64,000 bases of DNA from DTU098 sp964498525 (GCA_964498525.1 CAZCGU010000002.1:62001-126000), one strand, 5' to 3'. Shown: positions 33,189 to 41,775, counted from the stretch's first letter. Numbers and translations: made by a program. The notes: generated from the sequence alone by a model not told the origin.

Positions 33189-35123
33189 ATGAATTTCCCG
33201 GCCTTACTATCTCCAATTAAAATTGGCTCAATGGAGGTAAAAAACCGCTTTGTGGTGCCACCCATGGGGTCAAACTACGCTAACCCGGATGGCAGCGTTT
33301 CCCAACAACTAATTGACTACCATATAGCCAGGGCAAAGGGCGGCTTTGGTTTGATCATCGTGGAAGTAACGGCTATTGAGCCTGCTGGAAAGGCGATCCC
33401 CTTTGAACCCGGTTTGTGGAGCGATGAATTTATTCCCGGCTGGAAAAGGTTAGTGGATGAAGTGCACAAGTACGGGGCCAAGATTGCTGTGCAGCTTCAC
33501 CACGCCGGAAGACAGACCTCAAAGGATATTATTGGCGAACAGCCAGTTGCCCCCTCGGCTGTTGCTTGCCCGGTAATGAGGGAGATACCCCGGGAGTTGT
33601 CCACCCCGGAAGTCTATGATCTTATTGGTAAGTTCAGGGATGCGGCAGTGAGGGCAAGGGATGCCGGTTTTGATGCAGTGGAAATTCACGGCGCGCACGG
33701 TTATTTAATCGCCCAATTCATGTCAGCCTATTCCAATAAAAGGATTGATGAATTCGGCGGCAACTTCATCAGCAGAATGAAGTTTCCCCTGGAGATTATT
33801 AGAAGTATAAAACGGGAAGTGGGAAACGGCTACCCCCTGATATTTAGAATGAGCGGTGACGAAAAGGTGCATGGCGGAAGGGCTATAGATGAAACCAGGG
33901 CGATCGCCAGGCTGGTGGAGCAGGCCGGCGTCAATGCCGTTCATGTATCAATATGTACCTATGGCAGCATGCACTGGATGTTTGTCCCGGGCGCCGTACC
34001 TCCGGGATTTAATGCAGTGGCTGCAGAAGAAGTTAAGAAATCTGTTAAAATTCCAGTCATCACAGTGGGGCGGATTAACGATCCCTATTTGGCGGAGGAC
34101 ATCCTGCAGTCCGGCAAGGCGGATATGATTTCCCTGGGCAGGGAATCGCTGGCTGATCCCGAGTTTCCCAATAAGGTAGCCGCCGATGTGCCGGAGGAAA
34201 TATCCCCCTGCATAGCCTGTCTTCAGGGTTGTGTGGGTTACCTGTTCGACCCGGAACACTTGAAAATTGGTTGTCTGGTGAATCCCTTCACGGGCAGGGA
34301 AGGGACTTTAAAGATAGAAAAAACCGAAAAGCCCAAAAAAGTCATGATTATAGGCGGCGGGCCGGCAGGCCTGGAAGCAGCCTGGGTTGCCGCCAGGAGA
34401 GGTCATCAGGTGACCCTGTACGAAGAACAAAACGTGTTGGGCGGGCAGTTCAGGATAGGGGGCATACCCTCCACCAAGGATGATATATTGAAAGCGATCA
34501 AATATTATATTACCATGGGTAAAAAATATGGCGTAGAATATAAATTGGATATAGAAGTAACCCCTGTACTGGTAATGAAGGAAAAGCCCGATGTGGTAAT
34601 CCTGGCAACTGGCGGTGTTCCTCTGATTCCGGACATTAAAGGTATTGACAACCCCAAATTCGTAAAAGCTGTGGAAGTCCTTGACGGGAAAGCTTATGTG
34701 GGTGATAGGGTTCTGGTTGTCGGTGGAGGCATGGTTGGGGCCGAGACCGCAGACTTTATCGGCGAACATGGCCGTAAAGTAACCATAATTGAAATGGAGC
34801 AAGAATTAGCAAAGGATATGCCGGATGGCCCCAGGTTGTATTTAATGGAGCGTTTAAAGGAGTATGGTGTCTCTTGCCTGACAGGCGCCGCAGTTAAGGA
34901 GTTTTTAGATGACGGTGTTGTTTATCTGAAAGATGGCCGGGAAGAAAAGATAACCGACTTTGATAGTGTTGTACTTGCTTTAGGTTCAACTTCTTACAAT
35001 CCCCTGGAAGAAAAGTTAAGGGGAAGGGTAGATGCTGAACTGCATGTTATCGGAGATGCTGTTAAAGCAAGAAAGGCTATCCAGGCGATTGAAGAGGGCG
35101 CGAGGATTGCCGCAGCAATTTAA
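33189..35123 (+). CDS. Enoate/2,4-dienoyl-CoA reductase-like iron-sulfur flavoenzyme
   Basis: 644 residues. Residues 1-330 are an Old Yellow Enzyme TIM barrel binding FMN (LLSPIKIGSMEVKNRFVVPP, QLHHAGRQ, EIHGAHGYLIAQFMS). A [4Fe-4S] site follows with Cys341, 344, 348 and 362 (CIACLQGC...GC). The C-terminal half binds FAD and NAD(P)H (VMIIGGGPAGLEAAW; VLVVGGGMVGAETAD). This is the FadH/enoate reductase layout, which reduces an activated C=C bond. Control is by sigma-54 promoter and the adjacent activator, so it is probably switched on by a specific substrate. AAAGGAGGG precedes ATG 33189. A terminator follows. Confidence 0.92.
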   Translation: MNFPALLSPIKIGSMEVKNRFVVPPMGSNYANPDGSVSQQLIDYHIARAKGGFGLIIVEVTAIEPAGKAIPFEPGLWSDEFIPGWKRLVDEVHKYGAKIAVQLHHAGRQTSKDIIGEQPVAPSAVACPVMREIPRELSTPEVYDLIGKFRDAAVRARDAGFDAVEIHGAHGYLIAQFMSAYSNKRIDEFGGNFISRMKFPLEIIRSIKREVGNGYPLIFRMSGDEKVHGGRAIDETRAIARLVEQAGVNAVHVSICTYGSMHWMFVPGAVPPGFNAVAAEEVKKSVKIPVITVGRINDPYLAEDILQSGKADMISLGRESLADPEFPNKVAADVPEEISPCIACLQGCVGYLFDPEHLKIGCLVNPFTGREGTLKIEKTEKPKKVMIIGGGPAGLEAAWVAARRGHQVTLYEEQNVLGGQFRIGGIPSTKDDILKAIKYYITMGKKYGVEYKLDIEVTPVLVMKEKPDVVILATGGVPLIPDIKGIDNPKFVKAVEVLDGKAYVGDRVLVVGGGMVGAETADFIGEHGRKVTIIEMEQELAKDMPDGPRLYLMERLKEYGVSCLTGAAVKEFLDDGVVYLKDGREEKITDFDSVVLALGSTSYNPLEEKLRGRVDAELHVIGDAVKARKAIQAIEEGARIAAAI

Positions 35124-35232
35124 ATTGTTTTAATTTAAAGGGCTTCGCTGCCCCTGCCGGCGAGGGTAATTGGTTGTAACACCCGTTTCAGCATATTTAA
35201 ACTGAAGGTCTCCTGACCAAGGGTTCCAGTAT

Positions 35233-35283
35233 AAAATCCGTGATACTCTGCCTAAAGGCAAAAGGCAAAGTGTTGCGGATTTT
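35233..35283 (+). terminator. Terminator of the flavoenzyme gene
   Basis: AAAATCCG (35233-35240) pairs with CGGATTTT (35276-35283), with an inner GCC/GGC helix, and the T-run continues to 35284. Confidence 0.65.
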
Positions 35284-35658
35284 TACCGTTAAAAGAGTAA
35301 TTATTCCAGGTGTACAAGGGTACTCCTATCACCCGGGCAAATTGGTACAGGTTGGATGGATGTTTTAACTCATCCATCTGGTATTTAATAGTTCATGTTC
35401 TTTAGACTATTCTGCAATTAAACGGATTAAGTCTCCTGGAAAGGATTAAAACCTGTTCGTGTCGAAAGGATTTTCCTGAAAGGTATTTAACTATGTAAAT
35501 TCGGGTAAATATTTTTAATTTATGAAATAATGAAAAAAGATATGTCCTTTGAATTTGTTGTGGGCGCCGGTGCGTGTAATGGTTGGCTGTTAAAAAAGGT
35601 ATAAGGCCGTCCCCGGGCGGTCTTACCCTGTGCTACTGATCTGGAAGGGGTGATTTCC
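35284..35658. other. 375-bp leader before the MmgE/PrpD gene
   Basis: No gene. ATGGATG (35358-35364) pairs with CATCCAT (35373-35379), the only clear hairpin; it is followed by CTGGTATTTAATAG. No sigma-54 site seen here. An A/T-rich stretch at 35510-35540 may hold the promoter. Confidence 0.3.
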
Positions 35659-36996
35659 TTGCTCTCTGGCCGCCTGGCCGATTTTATAAAAGATATTTGT
35701 TTGGAAAATCTGCCCCCGGCTGCTGTACGGGCAGCAAAACTGGCATTTCTGGATTGGCTGGGTTCAGTTGCTGCCGGAGGGCAGCGGGAGCCTTCGCAAA
35801 AGGTGCTGGCTGTGCTCAGGAACCAGGGGGGAACGCCCCAGGCGACACTGCTGGCAACCGGGGAAAAGACTTCCTGTTTAAACGCAGCCATGGGTAACGG
35901 CCTGGCCTCCCACATCGTAGAGTTGGACGACGTACACCGGGCGGCAATTATCCATGCCGGGGCTGCCGTTATTCCGGCGGCTCTGGCGGCAGCTGAAATG
36001 ACCGGCGCAGGGGGACATCAGCTGCTTGAGGCCATCGTTGCGGGCTATGAAGTGGCAATCAGGATCGGAGAGGCTGTTACTCCTTCCCACTATTATTTCT
36101 GGCATACCACCGGTACCTGCGGCACGTTCGGGGCAGCCGCCGCGGCCGGCAAACTCCTGGGCTTGAGCCGGGAAGAGATGGTCTGGGCACTGGGAACCGC
36201 CGGGACCCAGGCCGCGGGTTTATGGGAATTTCTGCTGGACGGCTCCATGTCCAAACACCTGCACCCGGGAAAGGCGGCCCAGAACGGCGTACTGGCAGCC
36301 TTACTGGCAAGGGAGGGTTTTACCGGCGCGGCATCGATTATAGAAGGGGAGAGGGGGTTTTGCCGGGCCACTGCACCTGCTTACGATCTGGCTAAAATAA
36401 GTGAAGGTCTTGGTTCTAGTCCTTATAAAATTGAGGAAAACTCCTTTAAAATACACGCTTCCTGCCGTCATACCCACCCATCGGTGGATGTGGTTTTGCA
36501 ATTGGCCGCCAGGCACAGCACTGGACCCTCCGATGTAGCTGACCTGACCATCCGTACTTACGGCACAGCCCTGAGTATAACTGCCAATCATCAGCCGGAT
36601 ACTGTCTACGCAGCCAAGTTCAGTCTCCCTTTCTGTGTGGCCCTGGCCCTGGTTCATGGCAGCTGCGGACTGACGGATTTTACTCCGGAAGCACTGGCGG
36701 ACCCGGATATCCGGAAGTTGATGTCCGTGGTGTCGTTGGTTCAAGACGCCGGCTTAAATGCTCTCCATCCGGCGCGCTGGCCGGCAGTAGTGGAAATTAC
36801 AACGAATACAGGACGGGTTTATTGCGGAAGGACGGATTTTCCCCGGGGTGATCCGGAGAATCCGGTTACAGTTGATGAATTAATACAAAAGTTTTATACC
36901 CTTTCCGAAGACATCTGGGGGAAACCCGGGGCCGCGGCTCTGGCGGAAGCTATTTTAAACCTGGAGCATGCAGAAAACATGGCAACCTTTTTCTAA
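35659..36996 (+). CDS. MmgE/PrpD-family dehydratase/epimerase
   Basis: 445 residues from TTG 35659, eight bases after GGAAGGGG (GTG 35650 touches the site). The helical domain has AKLAFLDWLGSVAAGG and the family's acid-base region GNGLASHIVELDDVHRAAIIHAGAAVIPAAL, then GYEVAIRIGEAV and HTTGTCGTFGAAAAAGKLLG. Later SFKIHASCRHTHPSVDVVL. Members include 2-methylcitrate dehydratase, cis-aconitate decarboxylase and iminodisuccinate epimerase, all acting on small di- or tricarboxylates. The gene is followed after 33 bp by an SdhA/FrdA-like gene, so the substrate may feed that enzyme. The exact reaction cannot be named. Confidence 0.88.
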   Translation: MLSGRLADFIKDICLENLPPAAVRAAKLAFLDWLGSVAAGGQREPSQKVLAVLRNQGGTPQATLLATGEKTSCLNAAMGNGLASHIVELDDVHRAAIIHAGAAVIPAALAAAEMTGAGGHQLLEAIVAGYEVAIRIGEAVTPSHYYFWHTTGTCGTFGAAAAAGKLLGLSREEMVWALGTAGTQAAGLWEFLLDGSMSKHLHPGKAAQNGVLAALLAREGFTGAASIIEGERGFCRATAPAYDLAKISEGLGSSPYKIEENSFKIHASCRHTHPSVDVVLQLAARHSTGPSDVADLTIRTYGTALSITANHQPDTVYAAKFSLPFCVALALVHGSCGLTDFTPEALADPDIRKLMSVVSLVQDAGLNALHPARWPAVVEITTNTGRVYCGRTDFPRGDPENPVTVDELIQKFYTLSEDIWGKPGAAALAEAILNLEHAENMATFF

Positions 36997-37029
36997 TATA
37001 CTTTGATTTATCTTCAGGAGGTGAATGTC

Positions 37030-38712
37030 ATGCTGATTCACGAGGTACTGGTTGTGGGCGGCGGCCTGGCGGGCCTTATGGCAGCATTGACTGCGTCGGA
37101 AAAAAGTGATGTTGCAGTCTTGAGCAAGGTCTATCCGACCCGTTCCCACAGTGGGGCGGCCCAGGGCGGTTTTAACGCCGTTCTGGGAGAGGACGACAGC
37201 ATAGCAGCCCATATTTTTGATACCGTTAAGGGGAGCGATTACCTGGGCGATCAGGACGCCATAGAGGTACTTTGCTCCGAGGGCCCGGAATTAATCCTGG
37301 AGCTGGAACACATGGGTGTGCTCTGGAACCGTAACCCCGGGGGCGGCCTGGCCCAGCGTTCCCTGGGAGGCGCCGGCTTCCCGCGGGCTTGCTTCGCCGC
37401 TGACGTCTCCGGGCATGTGGTGCTTCATACACTTTTTGAGAAAGCACTGGAAAGCGGGGTAAAAGTTTACCCTGAATGGCACCTTCTGGAACTGTTGTTC
37501 GAGGGGGAACAGATTGCCGGTGCGCTGGTCTACGATCTGGCCAGGGCCAAACTTGAGATTATCCGCTGCAAAGTAGTAATTCTGGCTACCGGGGGATATG
37601 GACGGGCTTTTGCCAAAACCACCAACGCCTATGCCAACACGGGGGACGGAATGGCAATTGCCTACAGGGCAGGCGCCCTTCTTTCGGACATGGAATTTGT
37701 CCAATTTCACCCCACAACGCTTTTCGGAACAAATATACTTATTTCAGAAGCAGCCAGGGGAGAAGGGGGATACCTGCGGAACAAAGACGGGGAACGCTTT
37801 ATGGCCCGTTATGCCCCTCAAAAAATGGAACTGGCCCCCCGGGACCTTGTTTCCCGGGCAATCTTTAAAGAAATAAAAGAGGGGCGCGGCGTAGAAGGGA
37901 AGTATGTACACCTGGATCTTACCCATCTGGGGGAGGAATTGCTGCAACAACGTCTGCCCCAGGTAAAGGATCTGGCTGCGCGCTATGCCGGTATCGACGC
38001 TGCCTGGACCCCCATTCCCATTGAGCCGGCCCAGCATTACAGTATGGGCGGCGTAAGGACTGATATTTGGGGGATGACCAGCATTCCCGGCCTTCTGGCG
38101 GCAGGTGAAGTCGCCAATGTGAGTGTCCACGGGGCCAATCGTCTGGGAGGCAATTCCCTGCTGGAAACCGTGGTTTTTGGCCGGCGGGCCGGACAAACTG
38201 CCGTTAGATTTGCTGAGAAGCAGCCCTGGGCCTCCCTTTCCCCGGCGGATGTTACCCCTTATCTGGAACCCTGGGATTCCCTGCTGGCGGGGAAGGCACA
38301 GGGTAAACAGGATGACAGCCCATTTAAGATCCAGCAGGAAGCGACATTATTGATGACCCGCCAGGTGGGTGTCTTCCGGGATGGACCCGGGCTGGAAGAC
38401 GCAGTTAAGCGTATGGCGGAATTAAAGGAGCGCTACAAAAAACTTATTCCCCCGGCAGGTAAACAGCCCTATAATTACGGTTTGATTCATTATTTGGAGC
38501 TGGGCTACCTGCTGGATTTATGTGAATTAATCGCTGGTGGGGCCCTTCGCCGCACAGAAAGCAGGGGCGCCCACTTCCGTTTGGATTGCCCCTGGCGGGA
38601 CGACCGGAACTGGCTTTGCCACACCATTTCGCGCCAGGGTGAAAGATGTCCTGAATTTAGCGACGGACCGGTTTCGGTTACACTCTACATACCGCAGGAA
38701 AGGGGGTACTGA
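37030..38712 (+). CDS. Succinate dehydrogenase/fumarate reductase-like flavoprotein subunit
   Basis: 560 residues from ATG 37030 behind AGGAGGTGA. FAD binding: EVLVVGGGLAGLMAAL and the covalent-flavin context YPTRSHSGAAQGG with His40. Active-site motifs are kept: QFHPTTL, SEAARGEGGYLRN, RDLVSRAIFKEI, QHYSMGGVRTD and HGANRLGGNSLLE. All this predicts real fumarate/succinate-type chemistry. The C-terminal domain is complete. The partner gene lies 3 bp on, and its product lacks the quinone-side cluster; no membrane anchor gene (SdhC/D) is present. It is therefore more likely a soluble dicarboxylate oxidoreductase than a respiratory complex II. Confidence 0.9.
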   Translation: MLIHEVLVVGGGLAGLMAALTASEKSDVAVLSKVYPTRSHSGAAQGGFNAVLGEDDSIAAHIFDTVKGSDYLGDQDAIEVLCSEGPELILELEHMGVLWNRNPGGGLAQRSLGGAGFPRACFAADVSGHVVLHTLFEKALESGVKVYPEWHLLELLFEGEQIAGALVYDLARAKLEIIRCKVVILATGGYGRAFAKTTNAYANTGDGMAIAYRAGALLSDMEFVQFHPTTLFGTNILISEAARGEGGYLRNKDGERFMARYAPQKMELAPRDLVSRAIFKEIKEGRGVEGKYVHLDLTHLGEELLQQRLPQVKDLAARYAGIDAAWTPIPIEPAQHYSMGGVRTDIWGMTSIPGLLAAGEVANVSVHGANRLGGNSLLETVVFGRRAGQTAVRFAEKQPWASLSPADVTPYLEPWDSLLAGKAQGKQDDSPFKIQQEATLLMTRQVGVFRDGPGLEDAVKRMAELKERYKKLIPPAGKQPYNYGLIHYLELGYLLDLCELIAGGALRRTESRGAHFRLDCPWRDDRNWLCHTISRQGERCPEFSDGPVSVTLYIPQERGY

Positions 38713-38715
38713 TAA

Positions 38716-39357
38716 ATGAGCCTAAGTTTAAAGATCAGCCGTTTTAATCCGGAGGTGGACAGGGAGCCTTACTTCCAGGAATTCCGCGTGGAAATGGCGG
38801 GTTGTCAGACGGTTTTGGATGTTTTAATGGAAGCTTGGCGTCAGGACCCCGGACTTTCCTTTCGCCGTTCCTGCCGCAGTGCTATCTGCGGTTCATGCGG
38901 TGTTACCATTAACGGTGTTCCCCGTCTTGCCTGTCAAACCCTGATCCGGGAGATCGCCGGACACAACGGACGAATTACCATTCAGCCTTTGCCCCATTTT
39001 AGACAGTTGAAGGATTTAGTGGTTGATTTAGAACCTTTTTTTGATTCCTTAAAGGCTATAGTGCCGTGGTTAATAACCCGGTGGGATCATGACGGATGTA
39101 TGGCCCCGGAAGTGTCCCGCAGAATGGAGGGTCTGGCTTCCTGTATTCTATGCGGTGTTTGCGACGCAGCTTTTTCCAATCCTGGGGGTACGAAACCGGC
39201 TGCGTTTGTTAAAGGCCTGCGGTTGGCCCAGGACCCCCGGGATGTTCTAAATGAAGCCCGCCTCCATGTAATGCAAGTACCCCCTGTTATCCTGAAACTT
39301 TTTATCAAAAAAATGCCCTTAGTCTGTCCAAAAAAGATCAAAATTCCGGAAATCTAA
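38716..39357 (+). CDS. SdhB/FrdB-like iron-sulfur subunit lacking the [3Fe-4S] ligands
   Basis: 213 residues, shorter than usual SdhB (~240). The plant-type [2Fe-2S] site is complete: Cys53-x4-58-x2-61-x11-73 (CRSAICGSCG...LAC). The [4Fe-4S] site is also complete: Cys143, 146, 149 (CILCGVC) plus Cys204 (VCPKKI). The three Cys that normally hold the [3Fe-4S] centre are absent: Phe153 replaces the fourth Cys of the first motif, and the second motif has Lys194 and Met200 at the two other positions. The quinone-reducing end is thus lost while the electron path from FAD remains. ATG 38716 follows AAAGGGGG. Confidence 0.88.
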   Translation: MSLSLKISRFNPEVDREPYFQEFRVEMAGCQTVLDVLMEAWRQDPGLSFRRSCRSAICGSCGVTINGVPRLACQTLIREIAGHNGRITIQPLPHFRQLKDLVVDLEPFFDSLKAIVPWLITRWDHDGCMAPEVSRRMEGLASCILCGVCDAAFSNPGGTKPAAFVKGLRLAQDPRDVLNEARLHVMQVPPVILKLFIKKMPLVCPKKIKIPEI

Positions 39358-39429
39358 AAAAGCCGGCACATAATTTATGCCTTTTTAGCCAAACTATAGC
39401 TGTTTATAATTTGACAGGGGGTGAAATAC

Positions 39430-39618
39430 TTGCGAGTAGAAGTTGATCAGGAATTATGTATCAGCTGCGGCGCCTGTATTGATTTATGTCCGGATGTATT
39501 TGACTGGAACGAGGATGACAAGGCTCATAATATAGTAGAGGAAGTCCCGCCGGAACTGGAGGAACAGGCTCACGAGGCCGTGGAATCCTGTCCAACCAGT
39601 GCTATCAGTGAAGAATAA
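39430..39618 (+). CDS. Small [4Fe-4S] ferredoxin
   Basis: 62 residues from TTG 39430, seven bases after AGGGGGTG (GTG 39421 overlaps the site). Pattern MRVEVDQELCISCGACIDLCPDVFDW...VESCPTSAI is that of single-cluster, acidic ferredoxins of the Thermotoga/Desulfovibrio kind. It lies 70 bp after the SdhB-like gene, with no terminator strong enough to separate them clearly, so it is the natural electron partner of the SdhAB-like enzyme. Confidence 0.92.
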   Translation: MRVEVDQELCISCGACIDLCPDVFDWNEDDKAHNIVEEVPPELEEQAHEAVESCPTSAISEE

Positions 39619-39659
39619 CAGGCTCAAAACAGGCGGTGCAGCCGGCGGGAGGTGCGAAT

Positions 39660-39800
39660 ATGGAAAAAGAGAACAAGAAAAAAATCAACATCAACGCCAA
39701 TCCGGCCGGTACCCTGGAAATTGAAGAGTTTAAGGCCCGAATGGCGGAACGATACCACAAGATTCGGCGCAAAAGTGGAGTGCCGGATAAAAATAAATGA
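39660..39800 (+). CDS. 46-residue basic small protein
   Basis: ATG 39660 is placed five bases behind GGGAGGTG. Sequence: Lys/Asn-rich start (MEKENKKKININANPAG), then LEIEEFKARMAERYHKIRRK, a likely amphipathic helix, ending DKNK. Too short for the usual gene finders; the ribosome site and biased composition support it. No family recognised. It follows the ferredoxin by 41 bp and may be in the same transcript. Confidence 0.5.
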   Translation: MEKENKKKININANPAGTLEIEEFKARMAERYHKIRRKSGVPDKNK

Positions 39801-39873
39801 TATTATATAAAACCCCCTATATATCTGCAGGGATGGCGGGGGATTAGCCTTTATCAAAGAAAGGATTTGCCCG

Positions 39874-40026
39874 ATGGCAGGAATCTATATTAAAAACACC
39901 TCTGACTCCGTTGCCGTTATGAAGATTGCTAAAACCGTTCAGGTAAGTAGGCTGCCAAAGCGGCGTCAACGGGAAGTTAATGGACACACGGGTCTTTTTG
40001 GCGGAGCCGGGGGTTTGTCAACATGA
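39874..40026 (+). CDS. Possible 50-residue small protein
   Basis: ATG 39874 lies nine bases behind AAAGGA. The start reads MAGIYIKNTSDSVAVMKIAK, followed by a basic stretch (RLPKRRQRE) and a glycine-rich end. It may be real or a chance frame; only the ribosome site speaks for it. It precedes the terminator at 40104. Confidence 0.3.
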   Translation: MAGIYIKNTSDSVAVMKIAKTVQVSRLPKRRQREVNGHTGLFGGAGGLST

Positions 40027-40103
40027 GTTTTCGTTAAGAAAGCTTTCGGGAACGGTGTGTTTTCCGGTTAGTTGCCATACCATCAATATTTTGTTGTTCG
40101 GGC

Positions 40104-40140
40104 AAGGCTGTTCCTGAAATCACGGGACAGCCTTTTATTT
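40104..40140 (+). terminator. Terminator before the Cys-rich pair
   Basis: AAGGCTGTTCC (40104-40114) pairs with GGGACAGCCTT (40124-40134), followed by TTATTTT. It closes the SdhAB-ferredoxin region. Confidence 0.8.
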
Positions 40141-40302
40141 TAGTTGCTGCAGGCCCGGCTGATAAAAGGGATACCTGTACATCTCAGTGATATGGTAATA
40201 TTTACATCAATATTTTCGTCCATTACAGGGAGAAATTTGCTGTTGAAATACATATTATGCAAATATAGCAGAGCATGAAAATATTTACGAAGGAGGGGAT
40301 AC

Positions 40303-40500
40303 TTGGTGGAAAAGGAGATTCTAGAAGTAATGAAAGAAAAGACGGAAGTTGATGCATTCAGAAGCAGCAGGGTTGTCGATTGTTGCGGTCCCAATCTCGT
40401 GTTATTTATTTTTAAAGAAATAAACTGTGCGCAAATTTTTAACGGGGCTTGTGAAGATTGGCGGCCCGGCGGTCCCTGCGTAAAAAAAGTGTACAAATAA
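40303..40500 (+). CDS. Cys-rich small protein, first of a tandem pair
   Basis: 65 residues from TTG 40303 behind GGAGGGG. After a charged leader-like start (EKEILEVMKEKTEVDAF) comes the core VVDCCGPNLVLFIFKEINC, then AQIFNGACEDWRPGGPC and a basic tail. It shares with the next gene CC-P-LVLF-F-E-NC-QIFNGACEDWRPG. The DNA from 40425 to 40470 is almost the same in both copies, so duplication is fairly recent or selection strong. I know no family. CATATTAT at 40251-40258 resembles a sporulation-sigma -10, which would suit a Cys-rich spore coat protein, but that is a guess. Confidence 0.7.
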   Translation: MVEKEILEVMKEKTEVDAFRSSRVVDCCGPNLVLFIFKEINCAQIFNGACEDWRPGGPCVKKVYK

Positions 40501-40569
40501 ATAATTTGCTTGCGCCGGATAGCTGACAGATTGTTTACAAATCAAAATGAAATTATTGGGGGGAGAAAG

Positions 40570-40758
40570 ATGGTTAAAGAAGCATTGGAAGCCATCAGCG
40601 GTAAATTGGGTGATTTTGCTGGCTGTAATTCGAGGGTGGATTGTTGTTGTCCCGCACTTGTGCTTTTCGTCTTCAATGAAGTAAATTGTGTGCAAATTTT
40701 TAACGGTGCCTGTGAAGATTGGCGGCCCGGCGCTTGCGCAGACCAGGAAAAGAGATAA
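40570..40758 (+). CDS. Cys-rich small protein, second of a tandem pair
   Basis: 62 residues from ATG 40570, behind GGGGGAGAAAG; a longer frame begins at 40510 before the ribosome site. Start MVKEALEAISGKLGDFAGC, core RVDCCCPALVLFVFNEVNC, then VQIFNGACEDWRPGACA. Compared with its neighbour it has one more Cys in the CC cluster and a different tail (DQEKR). The hydrophobic LVLFVF between Cys blocks could be a beta strand or a short membrane contact. A terminator follows immediately, so the pair forms its own unit. Confidence 0.75.
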   Translation: MVKEALEAISGKLGDFAGCNSRVDCCCPALVLFVFNEVNCVQIFNGACEDWRPGACADQEKR

Positions 40759-40770
40759 GAACAGCTATTT

Positions 40771-40795
40771 AAGCCGGTTAAATGCCGGCTTTTTT
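40771..40795 (+). terminator. Terminator of the Cys-rich pair
   Basis: AAGCCGG (40771-40777) pairs with CCGGCTT (40785-40791), followed by TTTTC. Confidence 0.85.
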
Positions 40796-41019
40796 CATGC
40801 TTTCAGACTTACAGGCTCATTGTTAAAATCTCAATTTCTGTTGTTCGTAGAGCGGTCTATATAACATCTAATGGTATATCATACGGGCGAAATCCAAAAC
40901 ATTTTGCAGGAAAATGCCGGCTGGAAGGCGAACTACTTTTTTTCCGGATAATCGGGGTTAACCGGGGAATCCTAATTACCGGGAAAACCCAATATTTACC
41001 AGCGGGGAGTTTGTTTGTT

Positions 41020-41775
41020 TTGTTGATTGGCAGGTACATGTATAAAAGTCAGGTGTTTTATGGAAAGATAACGGAGGACAGGGTGACCCCTCTGGCAGGG
41101 GATCCCTTTCAGGGCATTCGGACCGGAGCAAGGGATTATTTACTGCAGGAACTTATGGTGATGGCCCCTTGTTCCCCGACGAAGGTTGTTTGTGTGGGGA
41201 TTAATTACCGGGATCACGCGGAGGAACTGAAACTTGCCATACCCCGGGAGCCTGTTTTATTTCTCAAACCCCCTTCTGCAATAATTGGCCACGGTGCAAG
41301 TATCATCCTGCCGCCTTCCAGCAGACAAGTTGACTACGAGGCTGAATTAGCCGTGGTTATCGGCAGAACCTGCCGTCAAGTGAAAACCAGAGAAGCTGCC
41401 GCGTATATATTTGGTTACACCTGCGCAAATGATGTCACAGCCAGGGATCACCAGCGCCAGGATGGACAGTGGACCCGGGCCAAATCCTATGACACGTTTC
41501 TGCCCCTCGGCCCGTATATTGTTACTGATCTTGATCCCGGCGATATTACAGTTATCCTGCGTTTAAACGGGGTAATATGTCAAAAATCCTCCACCAGGAA
41601 TCTGGTCTGCGGTATTCCGGAACTGGTTAGTTTCATATCTGGAATTATGACCCTTGTTCCAGGCGATGTCATCCTCACAGGAACACCGGGAGGTGTGGGA
41701 CCCCTGGCCGGGGGCGACTTGGTTGAAGTGGAGATAGGCGGGATCGGTACTTTAAGCAACAGCGTCAGTTCCTAA
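41020..41775 (+). CDS. Fumarylacetoacetate hydrolase (FAH)-family protein
   Basis: About 251 residues; TTG 41020 (ten bases after GGGGAG) gives an N-terminus that lines up with family members, while TTG 41011 and ATG 41038 are alternatives. Family motifs: VVCVGINYRDHAEEL, EPVLFLKPPSAIIGHG, DYEAELAVVIGR (metal Glu residues), GYTCANDVTARDHQ and LTGTPGGVGPL. FAH proteins of this size act as hydratases, isomerases or oxaloacetate/acylpyruvate decarboxylases or tautomerases on beta-keto dicarboxylates. It lies 1.4 kb after the SdhAB-like cluster and may share its substrate class. Confidence 0.9.
   Translation: MLIGRYMYKSQVFYGKITEDRVTPLAGDPFQGIRTGARDYLLQELMVMAPCSPTKVVCVGINYRDHAEELKLAIPREPVLFLKPPSAIIGHGASIILPPSSRQVDYEAELAVVIGRTCRQVKTREAAAYIFGYTCANDVTARDHQRQDGQWTRAKSYDTFLPLGPYIVTDLDPGDITVILRLNGVICQKSSTRNLVCGIPELVSFISGIMTLVPGDVILTGTPGGVGPLAGGDLVEVEIGGIGTLSNSVSS

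Noticed and set aside
37030..39357. Annotation as respiratory complex II (sdhAB/frdAB)
   Set aside because: No membrane subunit gene and no [3Fe-4S] ligands, so quinone reaction is not supported.
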